Assembly (NCBI GenBank): GCA_014526335.1
Contig: JACTAT010000013.1
Span: 1,089,987 to 1,153,986 of the forward strand
DNA from: Chrysaora quinquecirrha
Taxonomy: Eukaryota; Cnidaria; Scyphozoa; Semaeostomeae; Pelagiidae
Direction: 5' to 3'
DNA: 64,000 bases
Positions 22,996 to 32,711 of the stretch are shown piece after piece. Each line of letters opens with the position of its first letter. The first letter of the stretch is position 1. Below the pieces are notes generated by a model, which made no database searches, was not told the origin of the DNA, and saw nothing but the letters and a program-made list of their open reading frames with translations. Position numbers and translations under genes: made by a program.

Positions 22996-25900
22996 TTATT
23001 TGTCCATCTTTTTTACAATGTCCTCAATGCCCTGCACAAACAAGAAAAAAAGTTCATAAACTTGACGGTAGTGACGGTGAAGGTGTAGGTGAAATGGAGT
23101 TTTAGCGCCAGTCGCTAGGATCTCAGTAGTTGGTTTACTAATCCAGACCTCGACCCTGGCTGTGACGCTATGGTGATAACATGATAATTATGTCTTTGAT
23201 TATAGTTATGATTATGGTAATGATTACGACTATGATTTTGCTAGCCATGATGATGATGTGAATGGCCATGCTGGTTGGGATAATGATTATGTGAATGATG
23301 ATGAAGATGATGATTATGATGTTGATGATGATTATGATTTTGATATGATTATGATGATGACGATGATGATGATGATGATTCTGGTGACGATGATGAAGAT
23401 AATTATATGTTGATCACGATGATGCTGATTGTGAATGATGATGCTGATAATAATGAAGATGATGATATGATTAGGATGACGATGATATTGATGATGATTG
23501 TAATGAATAAAAATGATTATGATAATCAAGATAATGACACTAATTGTGTTTGTGAGCACGATCATGATTATAGTTATGATGACAAAATATAAGACAATAA
23601 CAATATGTAATGAAAGGACAACAATCACCTGTTTTCCATGATCAAAACCTCGTTCTCTTTCAAACACAATCATTTCTTCTGGTCTGAAGTTAGCAATGAA
23701 GGCTCGTCTTGCCTTTCCCGTGGTATTCCCGCGGGTGTAATGCAGAGTCCTTCCATGATGAAATGTGCAAGCGCCGGCTGGAAGGGGAACAGGGGTCCCC
23801 TCATCCTGAAGGAAGGAAATATTAAACAAGAAAATGACTGGTCCAGGATAGGAGGTGGGAAGAGAGAGTTCAGATGATAAGTCCAAGTGAGAAATCAAGA
23901 AAGCGAACTTTTCTGTCCACAAAGAATGGGCTTTTTGTAACCAAAAAGGGTCTAGCGGTTCTGGGATACTAATTAGGGTTGATTGGATAAGTTTGTGGTA
24001 AAATGTGACAGTAAGTTTTTAGGAAATTATTGCAGCTTGGCAGCGAAAAGCAGACGTGTCCAACAAGGGTTTTTTGTGAGGAATTAGCATTTGGGAAAAA
24101 GCAAGCATGAGGGCCCAACCTCCTCAAGTAATCATGTTCCCTAACCCTTGGTAAACTTTCAAAAGTTACTCGACCAAATGGTTCTTGGGACGTCGATAAA
24201 TGAGTATGGTACTTCGCTGTATATTTATTAATCCATGATCCATATATTTGGACAATTTATTATCATTAAAAATTGAAATTGAAATTGAGATTTACTCCAA
24301 GATTTTATTGAACTCTTTGGCTCAGTGGAAACGTCGTTGGCTCTCTGTTCCTGCAGTCCAGGCTCAAATCCTATCTATTGTGATATGCAGCTTGATATGC
24401 ATGGTATTTAGAAGTATGGTATGACAGAAGGAATTTTGGGACTTACCTCGGAACATTCGCATACCAAACTGTGAGATGCGCCAGAAGCAGAATAATGTGG
24501 CCTAAGTTCTTTCAGATGTGATCCAGGTACAAACCACATGCATCCATTTTCAACTGATCCATCATCTAAAGCAACCTTGAAATTGATAAACTATTATTCA
24601 ATAATTCATGACAACGAGCATAAATGCATGATGGTGTAAACATCAAATCTGCATCTCTTTATTGCAAGTATTCTTCTCATGAAAACTTCCTTAGGTAAGT
24701 TGAAATTGAAACTCACCCAGCAGGAAACTGCCCTTTTTCTGGCATATCAACTTTCGTAGACCAGTATGCTTCATCTTGATGCCATGGAACTGCAGTATCG
24801 GTATTGGCAGCCTGCTCAAAAAAATAAAGACGAGTCAGTCAGTCAGTCAGTCAGTCAGTCAGTCAGTCAGTCAGTCAGTCAGTCAGTCAGTCAGTCAGTC
24901 AGTCAGTCAGTCAGTCAGTCAGTCAGTCAGTCAGTCAGTCAGTCAGTCAGTCAGTCAGTCAGTCAGTCAGTCAGTCAGTCAGTCAGTCAGTCAGTCAGTC
25001 AGTCAGTCAGTCAGTCAGTCAGTCAGTCAGTCAGTCAGTCAGTCAGTCAGTCAGTCAGTCAGTCAGTCAGTCAGTCAGTCAGTCAGTCAGTCAGTCAGGC
25101 AGGCAGGCAGTCAGTCAGCCAGTCAGGCAGGCAGGCAGTCAGTCAGGCAGGCAGGCAGGCAGTCAGTCAGTCAGGCAGTCAGACTGAATTTACAGTTGGA
25201 TAACAGAAAACTCATTACTAATACTCATATTCTACATGTAGTATCCGCCCAGCGCAATATGAAGCGAAACATCTATTTTACCTTGGAAATAAGCATGTCA
25301 AAATCGAACTCCATATCGTCACCAAGAAGATACTTTGATACCAAAGATGCTCTTTGATGCAAAGGTCCCTGTAAATGAAACAATAACTTTTATTTCAATA
25401 TTATGTAAACTTTTATTTTTAAAATAATTTCCAAAAAACCAATCTTTGAAGATAACTCTTAAAAACTTTAACTTAAACACTTTCAAAAGCTGTTTTCTTT
25501 TGTTACTGAAGCAAAGATTTCGTTTGAAAATGATGCTAACTATTTGGCAAGTTTTCTCGCAGCTCTGTGAAGATCTGGCCACCATTATTTTGTCAATTGT
25601 TCCAACGAAATACAAAGAAGAAATGGCAGCAAAAGTGACACTTCATTGTCTTCTAAGCAATGTGATTGGTTAATTCTGAACATGAATGAGATACTCAGAC
25701 GCTTACCTTCGTTAAATTCTCAACATAAACTGAAGGCCACATTATCTGACAGACATTTTCTTCCTTAGGCTGGTGTCTCTCCTCTAAAATAATAAATTCA
25801 GTCAGTTCGGTAGCAACAGCAACAATAGCATTCAGGATAGTGACATCGTAAAAGAGATAAAAGTTCCAGAAAATTTAGCTAAAACTGAATAGTGGTTGCC

Positions 25901-27693
25901 TTAGTTATCACAGGAAAATCGATTGCTTATGTTTACCATGTGATCCAAGGTCATGTCGATGTTTTCTCGTGTCAATCCTACCATCTAGCATCTTGTTATA
26001 AAGATCTGAAAAAGTGCGAAATACCTTTAAATGGTTTAAAGAAATCAGTAATGTTTTTATATTGCGATAAACAGCGGAAACATCTCTGGAAAGCAAGCTT
26101 TTTTCCTCTGACACTCCTCATAGTACAAACGTCAGAAACAGACCGAAACAATTTACTGAGGCAGAATTTATACCCAGATTCGGATCGAAATGCACCAATC
26201 AGAAAATGACGATCTTCCCGCTGTATCCCGCAAGCTGACTGGCATTCAAAATACAATGCAAATTCGGCAATTTCTGATTGGTGCATTTCGATCCGCATCT
26301 GGGTATAAATTCCGATTGATTTGGTCTGTTTCTGACGTTTATACTCAGAGGAGTGTCCGATGAAAACAGCTTTTCTCGATGAAACAGATGTTTGCGCTGT
26401 TTCTCGAAACTTTGAAATTTAGTACCAAAGTTAAAGAAAGTCAGAGGATCCAGCATAAAATCAGCTGATCAAACAATCATCTAATCAGTGTTTCAATGAC
26501 GATTAATCAGTTTGATGATCAAATCAAATCATTTACCTCGATAGCTATCAACCATTTTGGCATCCAACAGATTGAGGACAATCTATGGAAGACAAGAAAG
26601 GAAACAGATTTCGTTATATATGAACCAGTGAATTTCGGCTGAGGCTGAGTCCGTTATTTTTTTCAACCCCCCCCCCCCCCCTTTAGCTTATTAGTTCTAT
26701 GCCACAAGACTTGCACCACTTTCTGCATTGGTAAAGAAATTTCAGTTAAAAACGAAATTTCATTACCTTCAGTCCTGTTATAAAGAACTACGTATTCTGC
26801 TGCCTATACATAAGTAACTTATCCTTTCCAACACTCGAGAAGACGAATTTTTCCAGAGTTTCTTCGCCTGAAATTTCCACTCCCTTGCTTTAATAACATT
26901 CCGACCCTCCCTACCGCTTATCATATCCTCATTCCCGCTTATTCCAACTCCAAGCGATTAGGCAGCTGAGTACGATTTTTAGTTGTTTGTAAACTTGTTC
27001 CACATTCGGCAGATAATTTCAAATGGTAATGACTCTTGTACTATGCCAATGCTTCCTTGGTATCAGATCAAAAAGGGAAGAAAAGTTTTGGGAAGTTTTA
27101 TTTTCCTTAACTGTCATTTAGCATACAGTTTTATACAAAAAGCAAAGGCAAGAATGCAAGGTCATTTAAAAAACATTCTTATTTTTTGCACGCTCGGAGA
27201 TTGTGTCAACGCTTGTTCTCAGAATGTTGTTAATTTCTATAAACCGTCTCCCTGTCTGAATGTTGTTATACAATGTTTAACTTAAAACTGTACTTTGCAG
27301 CTCAGAACCTTATAGAGTAACAAAGTACCAAGGTCAAGGTAGCAAGACACTCGATCCATCGTTTATGTTGCAAAAGAAATCATGTAGAAATGGGTTTTGA
27401 CTTTCGAACTTCCGGAATCATTGGTCACTCAGTCGGTCAGGTCGGCCAGTCAGAGTTCATTTGCATCGTGTGTTATGTCATACAAAACACTGCCCTTCCA
27501 TTAAGTAATGAAATTGTATGTATTGTTATTGTTGCAGCAGATTGAACAAAATTAATTCATTCATTTTACTTACCAAATATCCATTCTTGTTGAAGAAATC
27601 CTTCCACAGTGTTGAATGAGGGTGCTGTCTAGAAAACCACTGTTTTGGAGAATCTTTGACGAAACTCCAGTCAGACTTTTGATGATACGACAT
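22996..27693 (-). CDS. Phytanoyl-CoA dioxygenase (PhyH) family oxygenase, 255 aa
   Basis: Predicted Fe(II)/2-oxoglutarate-dependent oxygenase of the PhyH family; members hydroxylate acyl-CoAs or small molecules, and the substrate here is unknown. Exons: 27693-27574 (MSYHQKSDW, FNKNGYL), 26582-26537, 25783-25707, 25368-25282, 24811-24717, 24575-24447, 23805-23629, 23031-22996 (stop TAA). Iron ligands are visible: HxD in VPWHQDEAYW (about residues 125-127) and the distal His in GRTLHYTRGN, followed by KARRAF, whose Arg would bind the 2-oxoglutarate carboxylate. NGCMWFVPGSH is the usual family block. No peroxisomal C-terminal signal is seen (ends KKMDK). Exon 24811-24717 is 95 bases, but phase 0/0 needs 96: frame 1 is open to MPEK, then the next frame gives RAVSCW joined to VALDD. 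One missing A in the run near 24735-24739 explains this. The first coding exon has 25 nt of 5' UTR up to 27718, so a further 5' UTR exon exists. Confidence 0.9.
23085..23178 (-). repeat. SINE S copy, 3' part, inverted
   Basis: GTGAAATGGAGTTTTAGCGC and CCAGTCGCTAGGATCTCAGT are the reverse complement of the 3' half of the SINE S copy at 28195-28345. Intron of PhyH. Confidence 0.5.
23176..23595 (+). repeat. GAT/GATTAT-rich simple sequence
   Basis: About 400 bases of GATGATGAT, GATTATGAT and related words in the last PhyH intron. Open frames through it on both strands are artefacts of the low complexity. Confidence 0.8.
24832..25194 (+). repeat. TCAG tetranucleotide microsatellite
   Basis: An uninterrupted (AGTC)n array of about 265 bases (roughly 66 copies) is followed to 25194 by a degenerate tail with GGCAGGCAGGCA variants. 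It begins about 20 bases from the splice acceptor of the PhyH exon carrying the HxD motif. The long Ser-Val-Gln frames on the plus strand are repeat artefacts. Confidence 0.95.
26050..26405. repeat. Palindromic element with about 140-base inverted arms (PhyH intron)
   Basis: Arm 1 (about 26067-26206) holds CAGAAACAGACCGAAACAA and GATCGAAATGCACCAATCAG. Arm 2 (about 26269-26405) holds the reverse complements CTGATTGGTGCATTTCGATC and GGTCTGTTTCTGACG. A related half lies at 29510-29615 (GGATCAAAATGCACCAATCA). Non-autonomous DNA transposon of unknown superfamily. Confidence 0.65.
26600..27570. other. First coding-to-second-coding PhyH intron
   Basis: A C-run of about 14 bases lies near 26669-26682. 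The rest is AT-rich with no repeat ends or coding segments recognised. A plus-strand open frame at 26983-27285 has no domain and lies wholly inside the intron. Confidence 0.4.
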
Positions 27694-28194
27694 CTTAGAA
27701 ACCTGATGCACCAATTTCCTGCAAAAAGAAATTAAGGGTGGCTATGAATATCTATTCTTCAAAATTGCGATGAATAGCGGAATCATTTTCGGGCATACTA
27801 TTCATCGCAATTTTGAAGTTTTGTACAACTCAAAGACTATCTATTCTTCAGTAATATCAAACAGAAAACAAAAGAAAGTAAAGATTTTCGTACCTACAGA
27901 GCCATCTTCCTTGCGTTTGCATATTAGTGTTGCGTCCTTCTCTGGACCAGACTTGCACTTCCTACTTCCTTCCAGGTAATGCAGTTGTGAACCTCGTTAT
28001 CGCTCAAACCTCGAACTCAAAACGACAGGAAACAGAAAATAAACCGGGCTCTCTCAAATGAAGTAATTTTGGGTCCCACTAGCACAGTTTACTGTAGGTG
28101 GACGTTGCACCTTCCTTTTCCTAGTAAACTAGAGTCAGGCAGGAGAAACTGAACGTAAAATGGTACAACATATTTTTCAGTATAACAAACTAGT

Positions 28195-28345
28195 GTAATC
28201 GAGCTGACTTTGTGATGTCAGGAGCTCAGTGTGATCAGGGTTCGAGCCCAGCCACGTCAAGGCAAGGGTCAAAGCCTCAATTAGTTAACCTACTACTAAG
28301 ATCCTAGCGACTGGCCCTAAAACACCATTTCACCTTCACTTAGGT
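28195..28345 (+). repeat. SINE S, best-preserved copy
   Basis: GAGCTCAGTGTGATCAGGGTTCGAGCCC-type sequence at 28222-28250 contains a good RNA polymerase III box B (GGTTCGAGCCC). The 3' part, with CTACTAAGATCCTAGCGACT and CACCATTTCACCTTCACTT, is shared with at least four other places in the window. It lies between the PhyH and SERF genes. A second small piece (GCTGACTTAAAATGCCAGAA) is at 28869-28905. Confidence 0.6.
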
Positions 28346-28697
28346 TTGTTGCGCATTAAATTCCGCTGTGACAAAACTCATTGTAGTAAAATAGGTAAAA
28401 CAATAAAAAGGGACTATAATTTTTTAAGAGAAAGCTTGTTTCATAAAATTGAAGAATGCATAATCTGGAGTATTTCATGAGCTATACCTTCCTGAGCTGA
28501 GCTTCTTACAAAATAGAGGTGTTTTATATAATGAATACAAAGCTACTTGTCTATAATTGATACTTAATACCTAGGACTCAATCTGCTTGAAGTTTCAAAT
28601 AGTTTGTTGCAAAAGGTTGTAAGTTAGTCCCACCATTAACTATCCACAAAAGTCAACATTGATGAAATTCATTATTGATAAAGTTTCCAAATTAGGA

Positions 28698-31523
28698 TCA
28701 TTTTTTAGCAGCTCCTGCCGCCTCTGCAGCTTTTTTCTCTTCTGCTAATTTCTGTTTTTCCCTCATGACATCAGCATCCCTGTGAGAGATGAGAAGCTTT
28801 GAAAATATTTTATTGATTGGAGGACATAAAATATATAAAGTAAAGAAGATAACTGGCATTTATAATCCAGCTGACTTAAAATGCCAGAAGCTCAGTGTGG
28901 TCAGGGTATTTTCTTTCATTCTATGGCTAAAACAAAAATTTGAATGGTGCGCTTCGGAGAATAAGTTATAAGCAAGTTCATTATAAGCAATTATACTCTA
29001 TTAGATGTATGTAGTCAAGAATGAACAAATGATATGAATATCCAAGACAATACATGGAGCTGGGGACATTTTGCAAGTTATTTGGATGATAAGATGTTTT
29101 TTCAGTAAAAAATGGTTTTAAAACCTTTGAAAACTCATTGGTCCCTAAGAATTTGCCACTGAATGAAGGGAAGGTTCTTATCAACCGTTTTAAGGTAAAG
29201 CTATAATCTTTACCACAAACCATATTATTCAGAATATCAGCCATATTACCTTTCTTTTCGTTTGGTAAAATCTCCTCCAGCTCCTTTGGCTTTCTTTAAT
29301 TCTGCTTGTTTTTTAGCATTTTTAGCTCGTGCAAGATCCCTCTGGTTACCACCTGAAGAAAATTTCAAAATTCATACAAATGAGAAGTTTTATAGAGTAG
29401 TATAGATCTATTCATTAAGAACAGCAAAAACGACAAGATTGATAAATGTCAATTAAAGCTTTAGGATCGCAAATGCAGCTGAAACATCGTTTTCCATAAA
29501 AAAGCTTTTATTGCCAAACAAAAGGACTCCCCAGAAAAAGTCAGGAACTGGCCAAAAAATAGACTAAGGCGGAATGTCTACCAAATGAGGATCAAAATGC
29601 ACCAATCAGAAATGTGGAGCTGGACTGGTATTGTTTTTTGATCACCAGTCAGTTCACAGGATTGGACACAGTAAGATGACCAATGAATTAATTGCAGAGT
29701 CTGACAACTAATTCTCTTGGTCACATTGTTGTATTCTGTGAACTTATCAGGGGTGCCAGAAGCACATGTACAGTGGGGGCACCTTTCTGGCTTGCCTTGA
29801 ACAAATTTGCTTAATTCTTTTTATTTTTCTACTTTCCCCCCAGGATTTCTGGTTTCTGCCCCCTGCTGTTGTTCGTACTAGTTGTTTTGTGCTTTAAACA
29901 AAATACTGGCGTACCGGAAGCACAGGGACAATTGCCCCTTGCCCTCATAAAAATATATATAAAAATTGTTAAATTCTTTGATTTTCCTATTGTTTTGCAC
30001 TTAATTTGTTGCTTCTGCCCCTGCTGTATTGTTCCCCAATTCCTGGCTTCCGGGGCCTCTGAATACCCATTAGCATAGCCATCGAAGCCATGGCCAAGAT
30101 AGGTTTTCATATTGGGCTAAATCTGATTTTTAAGTGTCCCAAGGTACACCTTGGTTCTTTTTTCTTAAAACCATGCCCTTATTCTTATGAACCATGCCCT
30201 TTTGCCCCTCCAGTGTTGGATGTCTGGCTACCCAACTGACAATATCAATGCAGTGTGACTTTTGATTGGCCCATTTTGATTTAGATACCCTTTGAAATGT
30301 TAAATTAACACTTGAGTACCAGCAAGTCACACCAGACCACATGGATGGGATGAAGTTTTCACTGGAGATCATCATTAGATTGTCTGGTACCGTCAACCGG
30401 GGTGACTTCGGACACTTTTTGGTATATTTCTATAAATATTACAAAATCTAATCATATAATTCTTTTAACTCTTTGATAAAAGTAACAAAGGTCCAAAGCA
30501 AATTTGAAAAGTGGTGTCTGTTATTTCCTCGATCTTATCTCCTTCGCGGTAATTGAAGATAAAGTCGTCCGAAGTCACCCCGCCTACTCTGGGGTGACTT
30601 CGGACAGACGTAATGTTTTCGCATTGAAAAAATCAAGACATATTTCGAAGATACAAAAAGCTACAAAAAGTTGCCAAAAGAGTCGAAAAGAGAAGATTTG
30701 GCAAGAAATTTTGCAGAAGGTTCCATCTGTTCGTGAGAAAAGACATCAAAACAAATTCGCTCAATTTAGGCCCATTGCGATAAATTTGCGAGCCGGTTCT
30801 TTGAGAGTTTATAGACTGAGTTGATAAAGTTCCAGTCAAAGCAAGAGTTTCACCCTAGAACAACTTAAAAAAACTTAATTCACGATTTCTTAATCTTCTC
30901 AAGTGCCACCGCAAAGCAGAAAGCAGAAACAATATTTTTGTCCGAAGTCACCCAGCAGTCCGAAGTCACCCCGGTTGACGGTACCTGTTCTCTTGTCTCT
31001 GCTTTTTGCTTTCACGGATTTCTTTTTTAATTTTCACTGTTTTTATTACCTTAGTCATTAACCCTGCATATTTTATTTTATTTATTTTAAGATCTTTATT
31101 CGACAGAATTGATCAATCAAAAGTGGCCAATTTCAAACATCGGTCGAAAAATCTCAACTCTCGACGAACTGTCAAATCAAATTCTGATGTTTTATAAAAG
31201 ATTCAAAAAAAATGCCACAAAAACTTCACGTGAAACAAACCTTATTTTAGACTGAATTGTGGTAAGAAAAAAACGAGTCATTAGAAAGCATAGTTTGCCA
31301 TTAATCGAAATTTGACGATTTTGAATAAGAAGGTCATTTGAAAGTAAGACAGATGCCGGGAATTCCGGAGGGCCTAAATTTTGCCAGTCTGCCTCGAGCT
31401 ATCAAAAATCAATTAACAGAAATAAAGAAAATTATACAAATAAGAGCAGCAAAATACTTTCAGAAGGCTAAAGTAACCTTTGAATTGAAGAAATTTATAA
31501 TATATGCATTACTTACGGGTCAT
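28698..31523 (-). CDS. SERF: SERF/4F5 family small EDRK-rich protein, 63 aa
   Basis: Three coding exons: 31523-31517 (ATG ACC C, seven bases), 29352-29250 and 28779-28698 (stop TGA). The protein starts MTRGNQRDLARAKN, which is the hallmark of the SERF/4F5 family, then a Lys/Gln-rich middle (KKQAELKKAKG) and a C-terminal EEKKAAEAAGAAKK tail. SERF proteins are small, highly charged and mostly disordered; they are known to promote amyloid aggregation and bind nucleic acids. Length matches the family (about 60 residues). Splice phases 1 and 2 agree across both introns with consensus GTAAGT at the first donor. The tiny first coding exon is supported by completing the family's invariant N-terminus across the junction. 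The 2.2 kb first intron is mostly repeats. Confidence 0.93.
29748..30061. repeat. hAT-like GCC-GGAAGCA element remnants (SERF intron)
   Basis: CAGGGGTGCCAGAAGCAC (29748) and GCGTACCGGAAGCACAGGGA (29910) at the left, and GGCTTCCGGGGCCTCTG at the right (30045-30061), resemble the ends of the hAT element at 41311-41454. It appears to be two diverged copies, one inside the other. Confidence 0.5.
30386..30985. repeat. Element with GGTACCGTCAACC inverted termini (SERF intron)
   Basis: The left end GGTACCGTCAACCGGGGTGA is matched exactly by the inverse at 30966-30985. A further TCCGAAGTCACC motif is repeated next to the right end, and an internal inverted pair CGAAGTCACCCCG / CTGGGGTGACTTCG lies at 30570-30605. 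No transposase. Superfamily not assigned. Confidence 0.75.
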
Positions 31524-31639
31524 TTTTCTCGTAAAATGCCAAAACGCTCGCAGCTAAAATGTCGGACCAGCAACTTCAAAATTCTTCGTTCTCAAAGTGT
31601 TGTTGTTTTTTGCTCCGCTCTTTGAAATACCAAAAAGAG

Positions 31640-32710
31640 CCTGGGAACCACAACCTGTTGCTACGTCATCGAGGTGATCCTTTGTTGAAAAGGGGTACTG
31701 TGACGAAATAATTCCCTTTCATCTTTTTCCCTCTTCTTTGACCGCAGCGCCGCAGAACTAGGGGGACTAGTTGGCACTAGGCAACTAGGGGACTACAGCA
31801 TCTTAGTGAGAAGTAACAAGTCCCTTGTCAGAGGAAATTTATGGTTATTTTGGAGGAGCAAATTGACAAAAGAGATGCTTGAAGGCTGCAAAATAAAGGA
31901 ACACAACAAAAGCTTTGAGCCGCAAAGGCTTTAATGCATTTTACAGGACTTCTTCAAGGGGAAGTGAGTTCTGTTATGATGGGAAAAGGCAGGGGCGAAA
32001 TGATACTACGATACGTACTGCGATACAGATTGAAACCAAGAAAAAACTGGATTTTTTCGACATTCTCTATAATTTAAAAACACTCTTCATTTTATCGTAT
32101 ATCCACTACAGCAATCATCCATAAACTTTAAATAATTAACAAATATATACAAGAAAATAAATATTACATCGTCACACCTTTCTTGCTTTATCTTTTACAA
32201 AATTTGTAATGTAAGTCATTTAGAATTTAAAATCGAGAAAGCTTTTCATACATATACACGGAATTTCAAGTAAATTTTGGACTCTTGTGTCTTCTCAGAA
32301 AATAGAGATTTTTTCGTTGGTTAGTTACTTGGCTAATAGGTGAGCTAGCTAGTCAGCCAATAAGTTAGTTGGTGAGTTGGTAATTTACTTAGTTACTTAG
32401 ATAGTTGCTTAATTAATTGATTATTTCATTAGTTAGTTAATTGGTTAGTTAGGTTGAGTAGCTAGTTCGAGTTAGTTAGTTAGTTAGTTAAACTCACACA
32501 GGAAAGAAACGATACTTTGTTTTCAATCTCAATATGTCCTTTTCAGGCACGTACGAAAATTTACGTTTCAAATTGTGTTTATTCTATGAATAGAACAAAA
32601 TTCCAGTATTATAACGTTGTTTTGAAACCACAACACATACAAAAGTTAAGTCACCACGAATCTGTATAGATGTTTTAGCAATTTATCACATTTCGAATTC
32701 TTCAATGTCC
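31640..32710. other. Region between SERF and the first guanylate cyclase
   Basis: Holds the SERF upstream region, AT-rich DNA and, at 32335-32492, a degenerate TTAG/GTTA tetranucleotide array. No exon was recognised. Confidence 0.45.
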
Positions 32711-32711
32711 G

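Noticed and set aside
23332..23922. 196-residue minus-strand open frame as one protein
   Set aside because: Only the 59 codons at 23805-23629 are a real PhyH exon; the rest runs through introns and the GAT-rich repeat.
24766..25357. Two long plus-strand frames rich in Ser-Val-Gln
   Set aside because: They are translations of the perfect TCAG array; a four-base repeat without stop codons is open in several frames.
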